Origin: JACCTU01 sp963769665
GTDB lineage: Bacteria; Actinomycetota; Thermoleophilia; Gaiellales; Gaiellaceae
Direction: 5' to 3'
DNA length: 64,000 nt
Assembly (NCBI GenBank): GCA_963769665.1
Contig: CAVYMQ010000003.1
Coordinates: 744,001-808,000 of the forward strand
In this document: piece after piece, positions 1 through 7,328 of the stretch
Position numbering within the stretch: the first letter of the stretch is position 1
Layout: each line of letters starts with the position of its first letter
Position numbers and translations under genes: made by a program
The notes under the pieces: generated by a model
Databases searched by the model: none
Told to the model about the DNA's origin: nothing
What the model saw: only the letters and a program-made list of their open reading frames with translations

Positions 1-509
1 GGGCAGAGGATGGCGCCGCCTCCGACCCGCGCGCCGCGACGGATCGTCGGGCCCTTGACAAGCTCGCGTCGCTTCTCGGTGCGCCCCATGAAGTTGTCGT
101 TCGTGGTGACGACGCACGGTGCGATGAACACCTGTTCCTCGAGCGTCGAGTACGCCGTGATGTACGCCTCGGCCTGGATCGTCGTCCCCGCGCCGATCGT
201 GGTGTCGTTCTCGACCAACGAACCGCTGCCGATCACGACGTCGTCGCCGATCACGCACCGCTCTCGGACGCGTGCTCCGTCACCGACGATCACGCGCGCG
301 CCGAGCTTCGTGCCCGCGAACACGATCGCGCCCGTCGAGACGATCGTTCCCGGGCCGAGCTCGAGCGGCTCGAGCGGCTCGCGCTTCGCGGTCGAACGGG
401 CCGAGAGCGTCGGCTGCTTGCCGACGACGGCGTTGTCGCCGATCTTGCAGCCGTCGCCGATCACCGTCCCCGGGTAGACGACGGCGTTCGCGCCGAGCTC
501 GTAGTTCAC
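1..509 (-). CDS. Hexapeptide-repeat (LbH) N-acetyltransferase, WbpD-like, 3' end cut by window edge
   Basis: The visible 169 residues are a left-handed beta-helix acyltransferase: repeated I-G-D/A-G hexapeptides such as VIGDGCKIGDNAVVG, ERCVIGDDVVIGSGS and TTIGAGTTIQ, then FIAPCVVTTNDNFMG, a segment typical of WbpD-type sugar 3-N-acetyltransferases. Translation starts at GTG 509, and the start overlaps the upstream oxidoreductase stop in a GTGA arrangement, so coupling is likely. By family and context it would acetylate the 3-amino group of a UDP-2-acetamido-3-amino uronic acid using acetyl-CoA in the cytoplasm. The substrate is inferred from the operon. Other hexapeptide sugar acetyltransferases remain possible. 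The C-terminus lies outside the window. Confidence 0.85.
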   Translation of the reverse strand, partial: MNYELGANAVVYPGTVIGDGCKIGDNAVVGKQPTLSARSTAKREPLEPLELGPGTIVSTGAIVFAGTKLGARVIVGDGARVRERCVIGDDVVIGSGSLVENDTTIGAGTTIQAEAYITAYSTLEEQVFIAPCVVTTNDNFMGRTEKRRELVKGPTIRRGARVGGGAILC

Positions 510-1486
510 GCGGGTACGGCTGTCAGGGAATGCTGCAGCTGCTCGAGCGTGCGCACGACCGCGAGCCCGTCGAGCGCGACCTTGCGTCGGTCGCCTTCTC
601 CGCCGACGAGCGAGAGAAAGTGCTGGCACTCGAGCTTGAGCGGCTCGTCGTTCGGGATCTTCGGGCTGTAGATGTCACCAGTGCGCGTCTGCCACTCGCC
701 GTAGGTCTGCGCAGGCTGCCACGGCCCCTTCTCGTACACGGTGATCTTGCGCTCGAGCTCCATGTCGTCGAAGACGACCATCTTGTCGCGGCCGACGACT
801 GTGATCCGCCGCATCTTGTGCGGGTCGAGCCACGACAGGTGCATGTGCGCGATCCTGCCGCTCGCGAAGCGCAGGTAGCAGAAGACGACGTCCTCGACAC
901 CCGGCGTCAGGAACGCGTTGCCGTGGGCCCAGGCCTCGCTCGGCTCCTCGTCGAGGAGGTACAGGATCACGGAGAGGTCGTGAACGCCGAGCGACCAGAG
1001 CGCGTTCTCGTCCTTGCGGATGATCCCGAGGTTCTGCCGGTTGCCGTACACGCACAGCACGTCCCCGAGCGCCCCGTCGTCGACGAGCTCCTTCACCGTT
1101 CGCACGCCGGGGTGGTAGAGCAGGAGGTGGCCCGGCATCAGGGTCAGCTCGCGCTCCTCCGCGAGCGCCACGAGCTCCTCCATCTCCTCGCCGCGCATCG
1201 CCGGGGGCTTCTCGACGAAGACGTGCTTGCCCGCCTGGAGCGCCTGCTTGGCGAGCGAGTAGTGCGTCGGCACGGGCGTCGCGATGACGACCGCCTCGAC
1301 CTCGGGGTCGGCGAGGAGCTCACCGAAGTCGTCCGTGACGTGCGCGTTCGGGTAGCGCCGCGCGAACTCCTCGCGCGTCTCGGGCGACACGTCGCACAGC
1401 GCGCGAAGCTCGGAGAGGTCGTCGAAGTTGCGGACGAGGTTCTTGCCCCAGTGGCCGAGCCCGGCCACCGCGACCTTCACGCTCAC
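506..1486 (-). CDS. Gfo/Idh/MocA-family NAD(P)-dependent sugar oxidoreductase, WbpB-like
   Basis: The 326-residue protein has an N-terminal Rossmann fold (VAVAGLGHWGKN near residues 5-16), the EKP motif (HVFVEKPPAMRG near residue 90) that supplies the family's conserved lysine, and a C-terminal Gfo/Idh/MocA alpha/beta domain. Members next to a nucleotide-sugar 6-dehydrogenase and a hexapeptide acetyltransferase, like WbpB of Pseudomonas, oxidise C3 of UDP-GlcNAcA before transamination. The GTG start overlaps the preceding stop by 4 bp (GTGA). The family call is firm; the C3-dehydrogenase role is inferred from neighbours. The aminotransferase needed for the next step is not visible and may lie left of the window. 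Confidence 0.88.
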   Translation of the reverse strand: MSVKVAVAGLGHWGKNLVRNFDDLSELRALCDVSPETREEFARRYPNAHVTDDFGELLADPEVEAVVIATPVPTHYSLAKQALQAGKHVFVEKPPAMRGEEMEELVALAEERELTLMPGHLLLYHPGVRTVKELVDDGALGDVLCVYGNRQNLGIIRKDENALWSLGVHDLSVILYLLDEEPSEAWAHGNAFLTPGVEDVVFCYLRFASGRIAHMHLSWLDPHKMRRITVVGRDKMVVFDDMELERKITVYEKGPWQPAQTYGEWQTRTGDIYSPKIPNDEPLKLECQHFLSLVGGEGDRRKVALDGLAVVRTLEQLQHSLTAVPA

Positions 1487-2787
1487 AGCTTCCAGACCTT
1501 GTCCGAGTCCCGCCCCTTGTCACCCGTTGCGTTCCGCAGGTCAACGACGAGGTCGGCCTGGTCGACGAGCGCGCTGTAGTCGATCGACGAGTGGTCGGTC
1601 ACGATCGTCACGCAGTCGTACCGCGCGGGGTCGAGCGGCACGGACTCCAGACCGAGGTCGGGAACCGATGGAACATGCGGGTCGTGGTAGGCGACGTTTG
1701 CGCCGGCGTTGCGCAGGAGCTCGATCAGCTTCAGCGCCGGCGACTCGCGCACGTCGCCGATGTCGGGCTTGTAGGCGACGCCGAGCACGAGGATCTGCGA
1801 GCCGCTCATCGACTTCTGCTTCTTGTGGTTGAGCGCCTGCGAGATGAGTGAGCGGCAGTAGTACGGCATCGCCTCGTTGACCTTGCCCGCGAGCTCGATG
1901 AACTCCGTCGTGAAGCCGAACTCGCGTGCCTTCCACGTGAGATAGAAGGGGTCGACCGGGATGCAATGGCCGCCGAGGCCGGGGCCCGGCTTGAAGCTCA
2001 TGAACCCGAACGGCTTCGTCGCGGCTGCGTCGACGACCTCCCAGACGTCGATGCCCATTCGGTCGCACAGTTGCGCGAGCTCGTTGACGAGCGCAATGTT
2101 GACCGAACGGAAGATGTTCTCGAGCAGCTTGGTCAGCTCCGCCGCTTCCGGCGACGAGACCGTGTGCACCGTGCCGATCGCCGCGCCGTACAGCTCCGCC
2201 GCGCGGCGCGAGCACTCCTCGGTGATCCCACCGACGACCTTCGGCACTTCCTTCACGTCCCACGGCGAGCCGGGGTCGACGCGCTCGGGCGAGAACGCGA
2301 GGTTGAAGTCCTCGCCTGCCTTCAGCCCGGTCGACTCGAGGATCGGGAGCAGCTTCTCGCGGGTCGTGCCCGGGTACGTGGTTGACTCGAGCACGACGAG
2401 CTGCCCCTCGCGCAGGCGCTTCGCGATCTCCTGCGTCGCGGCGAGGACGATCGAGAGATCCGGCTCGCGCTGCTTCGAGAGCGGCGTCGGGAGGGCGATC
2501 AGGATCGCGTCCGCGCCGCGGAGGGCGTCGTAGTCGCCCGTAGCGGCCAGGCGTCCGTCGGCGACGAGCGGCGCGAGCACGTCGCTCGGCACGTCCTCGA
2601 TGTGGCTCTCCCCGCGGTTGAGCGCGTCGACCACCTTCGGGAGGACGTCGACGAGCAGCACCGACTGCCCCGCCGTCGCGAACGTGCACGCCAGCGGCAC
2701 GCCGACATAGCCGGCGCCGACGATCGCGACGTCCCAGGTCTTCGAGGGGGTGGACGCCGGAGCGGGGGTCTCCGTGCGCTCGATCAT
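1483..2787 (-). CDS. UDP-glucose/GDP-mannose dehydrogenase family: UDP-N-acetylhexosamine 6-dehydrogenase
   Basis: The 434-residue protein has the whole family layout: NAD-binding GAGYVGVPLA near residues 24-33, the central helical domain, the catalytic cysteine in GPGLGGHCIPVDPFYL (about residue 275), and a C-terminal UDP-binding domain (VLGVAYKPDIGDVRESPA). This is the WbpA/WecC/TuaD-like branch that makes two successive NAD+-dependent oxidations of a UDP-HexNAc at C6 to the uronic acid. Its ATG overlaps the stop of the 2-epimerase by 4 bp. Whether the substrate is UDP-GlcNAc (Wbp route) or UDP-ManNAc (Wec route) cannot be told from sequence alone. The downstream oxidoreductase and acetyltransferase favour the Wbp route. 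Confidence 0.9.
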   Translation of the reverse strand: MIERTETPAPASTPSKTWDVAIVGAGYVGVPLACTFATAGQSVLLVDVLPKVVDALNRGESHIEDVPSDVLAPLVADGRLAATGDYDALRGADAILIALPTPLSKQREPDLSIVLAATQEIAKRLREGQLVVLESTTYPGTTREKLLPILESTGLKAGEDFNLAFSPERVDPGSPWDVKEVPKVVGGITEECSRRAAELYGAAIGTVHTVSSPEAAELTKLLENIFRSVNIALVNELAQLCDRMGIDVWEVVDAAATKPFGFMSFKPGPGLGGHCIPVDPFYLTWKAREFGFTTEFIELAGKVNEAMPYYCRSLISQALNHKKQKSMSGSQILVLGVAYKPDIGDVRESPALKLIELLRNAGANVAYHDPHVPSVPDLGLESVPLDPARYDCVTIVTDHSSIDYSALVDQADLVVDLRNATGDKGRDSDKVWKL

Positions 2788-3836
2788 TGGAAAAGCAGTG
2801 TAGAGAGGAGGTCAGCGATCCTTTGGGAGGCCTTACCGTCTCCGTACAGCTGCGGGCGCTCCTGCGGCATCCTCGCCTCGGCGACCGCCTGGGCGAGAGC
2901 GGCGGGATCGTCGTCCACGAGCCGGTTTGCGCCCACCGAGACCGTGTCCACCCACTCCGTGCTCGGCCTGAGCGTGACGCACGGCACGCCGTACCAGTAC
3001 GCCTCCTTCTGGAGACCGCCCGAGTCCGTGACGATCACGCGCGCCTGTGCGGCGAGCGCCGCGAAGTCGAGGTAACCGAGCGGCGGGAGCTGCAGCACGT
3101 TCTCGTGGAGCGTGAGCCCGTCGCGTTCGAGCGCGGCGGAAGTGCGAGGGTGGACCGGGAACACGACGGGCTCGGTCAAGCCGTTCAGCCCCCCGACGAT
3201 GTGGGCGAGCCGCTCCGGGCGTGTGTTCGCCTCGCGGTGCACGGTTGCAACGACGTAGCGGCCGGGGGTCAGCTCGAGCTCCGAGAGGAGGCGCGACCTG
3301 CGGCGGGCGATCGGTGCGAACTGCAGCGTTGCGTCCGCCATCACGTCGCCGACCACCTCGATCCTGCCGTCGACGCGTTCGGCGACGAGCGTCTCGCGCG
3401 AACGCTCGTCGGGCGCGAACAGCACGTTCGAAAGACGGTCGACCTCGATCCGGTTGCGTTCCTCGGGCATCTCGAGGTCGCCGCTCCGAAGGCCCGCCTC
3501 GACATGCGCGACCGGAACTCCGGCCTCGACGCCGGCCCTGGCTCCCGCGAGCGTCGAGTTGGTGTCGCCGTAGACGAGCAGCACATCGGGCTCAGACGCT
3601 CGGACGGCGTCGAAGATCGCCGGCGTCATCGCCGCGACCTCGGCGGTGTGAAGGTCGAGCCGCACGTCGGGCTCGCGCAGGCCGAGCTCCTCGAAGAAGA
3701 CCGCGGAGAGCTCCGGGTCGTAGTGCTGGCCCGTGTGCAGGAGCACCTCGTCGATCCCCCGGCCGCGCAGCGCGACGGAAAGGGGCGCAGACTTGACGAA
3801 CTGAGGGCGGTTCCCGACGACCGAGAGAACCCGCAT
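2784..3836 (-). CDS. wecB: UDP-N-acetylglucosamine 2-epimerase family protein (WecB/WbpI-like)
   Basis: The 350-residue protein is a GT-B-fold non-hydrolysing 2-epimerase: N-terminal VVGNRPQFVKSAP, HTGQHYD near residue 36, HVEAGLRSGD near residue 112, HRE in VATVHREANT, and VTDSGGLQKEA in the C-terminal domain. These are the family's active-site landmarks. It interconverts UDP-GlcNAc and UDP-ManNAc, or the diacetamido uronic acid epimers in WbpI-type enzymes. It is the first gene of a four-gene minus-strand operon with 4-bp overlaps. The ATG lies 8 nt after a TAGTGT box with no Shine-Dalgarno, suggesting a leaderless mRNA. That -10 overlaps the one of the divergent tRNA gene. Confidence 0.9.
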   Translation of the reverse strand: MRVLSVVGNRPQFVKSAPLSVALRGRGIDEVLLHTGQHYDPELSAVFFEELGLREPDVRLDLHTAEVAAMTPAIFDAVRASEPDVLLVYGDTNSTLAGARAGVEAGVPVAHVEAGLRSGDLEMPEERNRIEVDRLSNVLFAPDERSRETLVAERVDGRIEVVGDVMADATLQFAPIARRRSRLLSELELTPGRYVVATVHREANTRPERLAHIVGGLNGLTEPVVFPVHPRTSAALERDGLTLHENVLQLPPLGYLDFAALAAQARVIVTDSGGLQKEAYWYGVPCVTLRPSTEWVDTVSVGANRLVDDDPAALAQAVAEARMPQERPQLYGDGKASQRIADLLSTLLFQ

Positions 3837-3843
3837 CGCTCGC

Positions 3844-3850
3844 TACACTA
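3844..3850. promoter_or_regulatory. Overlapping divergent -10 boxes: tRNA-Lys (+) and 2-epimerase operon (-)
   Basis: Plus-strand TACACT (3844-3849) sits 12 nt before the tRNA 5' end. Minus-strand TAGTGT (3850-3845) sits 8 nt before the epimerase ATG. The two boxes share five base pairs. No clear -35 is seen on either side. Assignment is by pattern only. Confidence 0.5.
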
Positions 3851-3861
3851 CGCGTCCGCGC

Positions 3862-3934
<73 letters not shown>

Positions 3935-4026
3935 CTTGGCCGACCGAAGTCCGGCTCGGCATTCGCCGAGCCATGATGACTTCGATCGGTCAGGTCTGGA
4001 CCCGAGTCGTCACCTACGCTTCGCCC

Positions 4027-5967
4027 GTGGCTGACGACGACACCTCGCCCCTCCTCGACTCGCGCGCCGACCTGGAGGCGATCCTGCGCCAGGTCGCGGA
4101 CGGGATCACCGTCCAGGACGTCGAGGGCAGGCTCGTCTATGCGAACGACGCCGCCGCCCGGCTGGTCGGGTTCGCGAGCGCCGCCGAGTTCATGGCGACG
4201 CCCGTCGCCGAGGTGCTCGCGCGCTTCGAGATGTTCGACGAGGATGGCGAGCCGTTTCCGCTCGAGCGGCTCCCCGGGCGCCTGGCGCTCCGCGGGATCG
4301 AGACCGAGCAGGTGATCCGCTACCGCGACACGAGAACCGGCGGCGACCGCTGGTCGGTCGTGCGCGCGACGCCGGTCTTCGACGAGCACGGCGGCATCCG
4401 GTTCGCAGTGAACTCCTTCCACGACGTCACGGCGCGATCGCTCGCCGAGCGCGACCTGGGCTTCGTCGCTGACGCCGGGCAGCGGCTGAACGCGACGCTG
4501 AACTACGAGGAGACGCTCACGACGCTCGCGTCGCTCGTCGTCCCGAAGCTGGCGAGCTGGGCCGGCTTCTACCTCGTCGAGGAAGGAGAGGTGCGCCGCA
4601 TGTTCGGCGCGCACGTCGACGAGGCGAAGCGCAGGCTCGTCGAGGAGACCGCACGACGGCACCCCTTCGACGTCGCGGACCGCAGCAAGCCGATCCCGCT
4701 GGCGCTCCACGAAGGCCGCTCGTCGCTCTTCGAACGGGTGACCGACGAGGCACTCGCGGCGGCGGCGAACGACCAGGAGCACTTCGAGGCGCTGAAGCAG
4801 CTCGGGTTCACGACGGCGATCGTGGTCCCACTCGAGACGAGCGGTCGCGTGATCGGCGCGATGACGCTCGTGCGCACCGAAGGTGCGAACTACGGCGACG
4901 CCGATCTGCGAGTCGCCGAGGAGCTCGGCCGTCGTGCGGCCGTCGCGATCGAGAACGCCCGCAACTTCGAGCGTGCCCAGGCGAGGGCGCACGCCAGCCA
5001 GGCGCTCGAGTACGTCGGGGACGGCGTCTTCCTGACCGACGACGAGGGAGTGATCCGGCTCTGGAACCCCGCCGCGGCCGAGCTCACGGGCCTCGAGGCG
5101 CAGGCCGTTGTCGGCTTGACGATCCCTGAGGCGCTCCCGGGCTGGCCGGACGCGCAGGAAGACGGGAGGCCCCAGACGTCTCCCGTCGAGGTGAACGGGC
5201 GCGAGCTCTGGCTGTCGATCTCGCGGGTCGACTTCGGCGAGGGCACCGTGTACGCGTTCCGCGACCTGACCGACGACCGAGCGCTCGAGCTGCGGCAGAG
5301 CGACTTCATCTCGACCGTCTCGCACGAGCTTCGCACGCCGCTCGCAGCGATCTACGGCGCCGCGATGACCGTCCGGCGCGGCGGCCCCGGAATCGACGAG
5401 CGGCGCGGAGAGCTGCTCGATGTGATCTCCGCCGAGGCGGAGCGGCTCGCGAAGACGATCAACGACGTGCTCTGGGCCAGCAGGCTCGAGTCCGGGACGC
5501 TGCACGTCTCGATCGAGAGCTGCGACCCCGCCGCCTTGCTCGAGGGGGTCGTCGCGGCCGCGCGGACGCATCTGCCGTCGAACCTCGAGCTCGAGCTGGG
5601 CGACACCAACGGTGTCCCCAGGGTCGCGGCGGACCCTGCCAGGGTCGGGCAGGTGCTCTCGAACCTGCTCGACAACGCCGTCAAGTACTCGCCGGACGGC
5701 GGTGTGATTCGGCTGTCGGTCGAGGGGGCCGGAGGGAAGGTGCGGTTCGTGGTGCGAGACGAAGGCCTCGGGATCCCGCCCGGTGAGCGCCAGCGGATCT
5801 TCGAGAAGTTCTACCGCCTCGATCCGAACCTGACCCGCGGCGTCGGTGGGACCGGGCTCGGCCTCTACATCTGCCGCGAGCTCGTCGACCGGATGGGCGG
5901 TCGGCTGAGCGTCGCGGCCAACGGCGACCGGGGCTCGTCGTTCACGGTGGAGCTGCCCACGGCATGA
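4027..5967 (+). CDS. PAS-GAF-PAS sensor histidine kinase (orphan)
   Basis: From the GTG at 4027 this is 646 residues. Order: a PAS domain (about 10-130, GITVQDVEGRLVYAN), a GAF domain (about 150-310), a second PAS (about 325-420, WNPAAAELTGLEA), HisKA with phospho-acceptor His433 in SHELRTPL, then HATPase_c with N box DNAVKYSPDG, DEGLGIPPGE and GGTGLGLYI. No transmembrane segment is seen, so it should sense an intracellular signal. The frame is open back into the tRNA, but that upstream part cannot be coding. GTG 4027 lies 6 nt after TACGCT (leaderless pattern); ATG 3973/3976 are alternatives. No response regulator lies nearby, so partner and signal are unknown. Confidence 0.9.
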   Translation: MADDDTSPLLDSRADLEAILRQVADGITVQDVEGRLVYANDAAARLVGFASAAEFMATPVAEVLARFEMFDEDGEPFPLERLPGRLALRGIETEQVIRYRDTRTGGDRWSVVRATPVFDEHGGIRFAVNSFHDVTARSLAERDLGFVADAGQRLNATLNYEETLTTLASLVVPKLASWAGFYLVEEGEVRRMFGAHVDEAKRRLVEETARRHPFDVADRSKPIPLALHEGRSSLFERVTDEALAAAANDQEHFEALKQLGFTTAIVVPLETSGRVIGAMTLVRTEGANYGDADLRVAEELGRRAAVAIENARNFERAQARAHASQALEYVGDGVFLTDDEGVIRLWNPAAAELTGLEAQAVVGLTIPEALPGWPDAQEDGRPQTSPVEVNGRELWLSISRVDFGEGTVYAFRDLTDDRALELRQSDFISTVSHELRTPLAAIYGAAMTVRRGGPGIDERRGELLDVISAEAERLAKTINDVLWASRLESGTLHVSIESCDPAALLEGVVAAARTHLPSNLELELGDTNGVPRVAADPARVGQVLSNLLDNAVKYSPDGGVIRLSVEGAGGKVRFVVRDEGLGIPPGERQRIFEKFYRLDPNLTRGVGGTGLGLYICRELVDRMGGRLSVAANGDRGSSFTVELPTA

Positions 5968-5970
5968 CCT

Positions 5971-6002
5971 CCCGAGAGGCGGCCGGCCGGCCGCCCCTCG
6001 GG
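5971..6002. terminator. Bidirectional hairpin between convergent genes
   Basis: CCCGAG-A-GGCGGCCGG pairs with CCGGCCGCC-C-CTCGGG, a 16-position stem with one A-C mismatch. It starts 3 nt after the kinase stop and ends 7 nt before the stop of the convergent small membrane gene. No U-tract follows on either strand, so efficient intrinsic termination is uncertain. Confidence 0.6.
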
Positions 6003-6009
6003 CAATCGA

Positions 6010-6234
6010 TCAGAGCGGCGGTCCGTCGTCCACGTACGTCGTGCGCCGCCGCGACACGCCGGCCGGCCCGCCCCACGACGACCAGAAGATCAGCGAGAGG
6101 AGCCCGCCGATCAAGCCGACCACCATGAGGATGACGCCGATCGCGTCGATGTCGATGCCCGCGATCTCACCGGTGACGCCCCAGAGCAGGATCGCCCCGG
6201 CTGCGATCAAGAGGAGACTGACTCCAATTCCCAC
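6010..6234 (-). CDS. Small two-helix membrane protein (DUF6458-like)
   Basis: The 74-residue protein starts at GTG 6234, 6 nt after a clear GGAGGT Shine-Dalgarno. Two hydrophobic segments (about residues 3-20 and 30-52: VSLLLIAAGAILLWGV and IGVILMVVGLIGGLLSLIF) flank an acidic GEIAGIDIDAIG loop, followed by a charged tail ending in RRRTTYVDDGPPL. This matches a small actinobacterial membrane family of unknown function. The open frame extends upstream to 6297, but the ribosome site supports 6234. It converges on the histidine kinase and diverges from ctaC. Confidence 0.75.
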   Translation of the reverse strand: MGIGVSLLLIAAGAILLWGVTGEIAGIDIDAIGVILMVVGLIGGLLSLIFWSSWGGPAGVSRRRTTYVDDGPPL

Positions 6235-6359
6235 GCTGTGACCTCCGTTTGGGGGTTCGCCCTTTCGAAGTTGCCTTCGCCGGGCAACCGAAAACACCCC
6301 CTCGTGGCGCGCGGCTCAATCTGGCACCCACCTGGCTCGTTCAGTAATCTCGTCCGGCG
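6235..6359. promoter_or_regulatory. Divergent promoter region between small membrane gene and ctaC
   Basis: Toward ctaC there is TAATCT at 6345-6350, about 9 nt before its TTG start, a leaderless-type arrangement. Toward the minus gene there is a GGAGGT ribosome site and an upstream GTTGCC/GGCAAC stem-loop (6270-6288) that would lie in its 5' leader. I do not recognise a riboswitch here. Confidence 0.4.
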
Positions 6360-7328
6360 TTGCGCAGGGGAGCCATCGTCGCGTTGATCTCGATCGCGCT
6401 GGTCGTCGCTGCGATCACGACAGGCATCGCGTACTTCGTCGACTGGCTGCCCGAGCAGGCGTCCGAGGAGCGCCAGGGGATCGACCTGGTGTTCTGGGTC
6501 ACGGTAGCGATCTGCATCTTCTTCTTCGCCATCGTGGCCGCCGTCTCGATCTACGCGGGGGTGAAGTTCCGGGTCAAGCCGGACGACCTGTCGGACGGGC
6601 CGCCGATTCACGGCCACACGGGCATCGAGATCGTCTGGACCGCGGTTCCGACGATCTTCGTCACGATCATCGCCGTGCTGAGCGCGGTCGTGCTCGCCCA
6701 GAACGACAGCCCGAAGGGCGAACCGCTGCGCGTCGAGGTCCTCGCGCAGCAGTACGCGTGGCAGTTCACCTATCCCGAGGAGGGCGGGATCAAGGCGACG
6801 AACCTGTACTTGCCGATCGACCGGTCGACCAAGCTCGAGCTACGGGCGCGCGACGTCCTTCACTCCTTCTGGGTGCCGGAGTTCGGCCAGAAGCAGGACG
6901 CCGTGCCGGGGATCGTCACGACGATCGTGATCACGCCGACGAAGACCGGCGAGTATCGACTGATCTGCACCGAGCTCTGCGGCTTGGGGCACGCGCTCAT
7001 GCGCACTCGGGCGATCGTCCTCTCGCAGGCCGACTTCGCCGCCTGGACGAAGAAGCAGCCCCAAGGCGGCGGCTCGGCCGGTGGCGACGGTGGCGGCGAG
7101 ATCGACGCGAGGGGGATCTTCACCGCGAACTGCGCCGCGTGTCACACGCTCACGAAGGCGGACACGAACGGCACGGTCGGCCCCAACCTCGACGACCTCG
7201 CCCTCCCACCGCCGGCCGTCCTGCGGCAGATCCGCGACGGTGGCGGCGGGATGCCGCCGTTCGGGGAGCAGCTCTCGGATGAAGAGATCGAAGCGCTCGT
7301 GCAGTATCTGACGGGGTCGAACGGATGA
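6360..7328 (+). CDS. ctaC: Cytochrome c oxidase subunit II with fused C-terminal cytochrome c (caa3 type)
   Basis: The 322-residue protein starts with TTG. Two transmembrane helices (about 5-25 and 42-68) anchor it, followed by a second hydrophobic stretch near residues 95-112. The cupredoxin domain carries the CuA site in HSFWVPEFG and CTELCGLGHALMRT (Cys, Glu, Cys, His, Met ligands). A Gly-rich linker near residue 235 leads to a cytochrome c domain with CAACH and the distal methionine region GGGMPPFG. It accepts electrons at the outer face and passes them to subunit I. The next gene overlaps by 4 bp. The cytochrome tail closely resembles the domains of the diheme protein at 11668-12309. Confidence 0.95.
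   Translation: MRRGAIVALISIALVVAAITTGIAYFVDWLPEQASEERQGIDLVFWVTVAICIFFFAIVAAVSIYAGVKFRVKPDDLSDGPPIHGHTGIEIVWTAVPTIFVTIIAVLSAVVLAQNDSPKGEPLRVEVLAQQYAWQFTYPEEGGIKATNLYLPIDRSTKLELRARDVLHSFWVPEFGQKQDAVPGIVTTIVITPTKTGEYRLICTELCGLGHALMRTRAIVLSQADFAAWTKKQPQGGGSAGGDGGGEIDARGIFTANCAACHTLTKADTNGTVGPNLDDLALPPPAVLRQIRDGGGGMPPFGEQLSDEEIEALVQYLTGSNG

Noticed and set aside
6235..6359. Riboswitch upstream of the small membrane gene
   Set aside because: One short stem-loop and a plain ribosome site; no known aptamer pattern.
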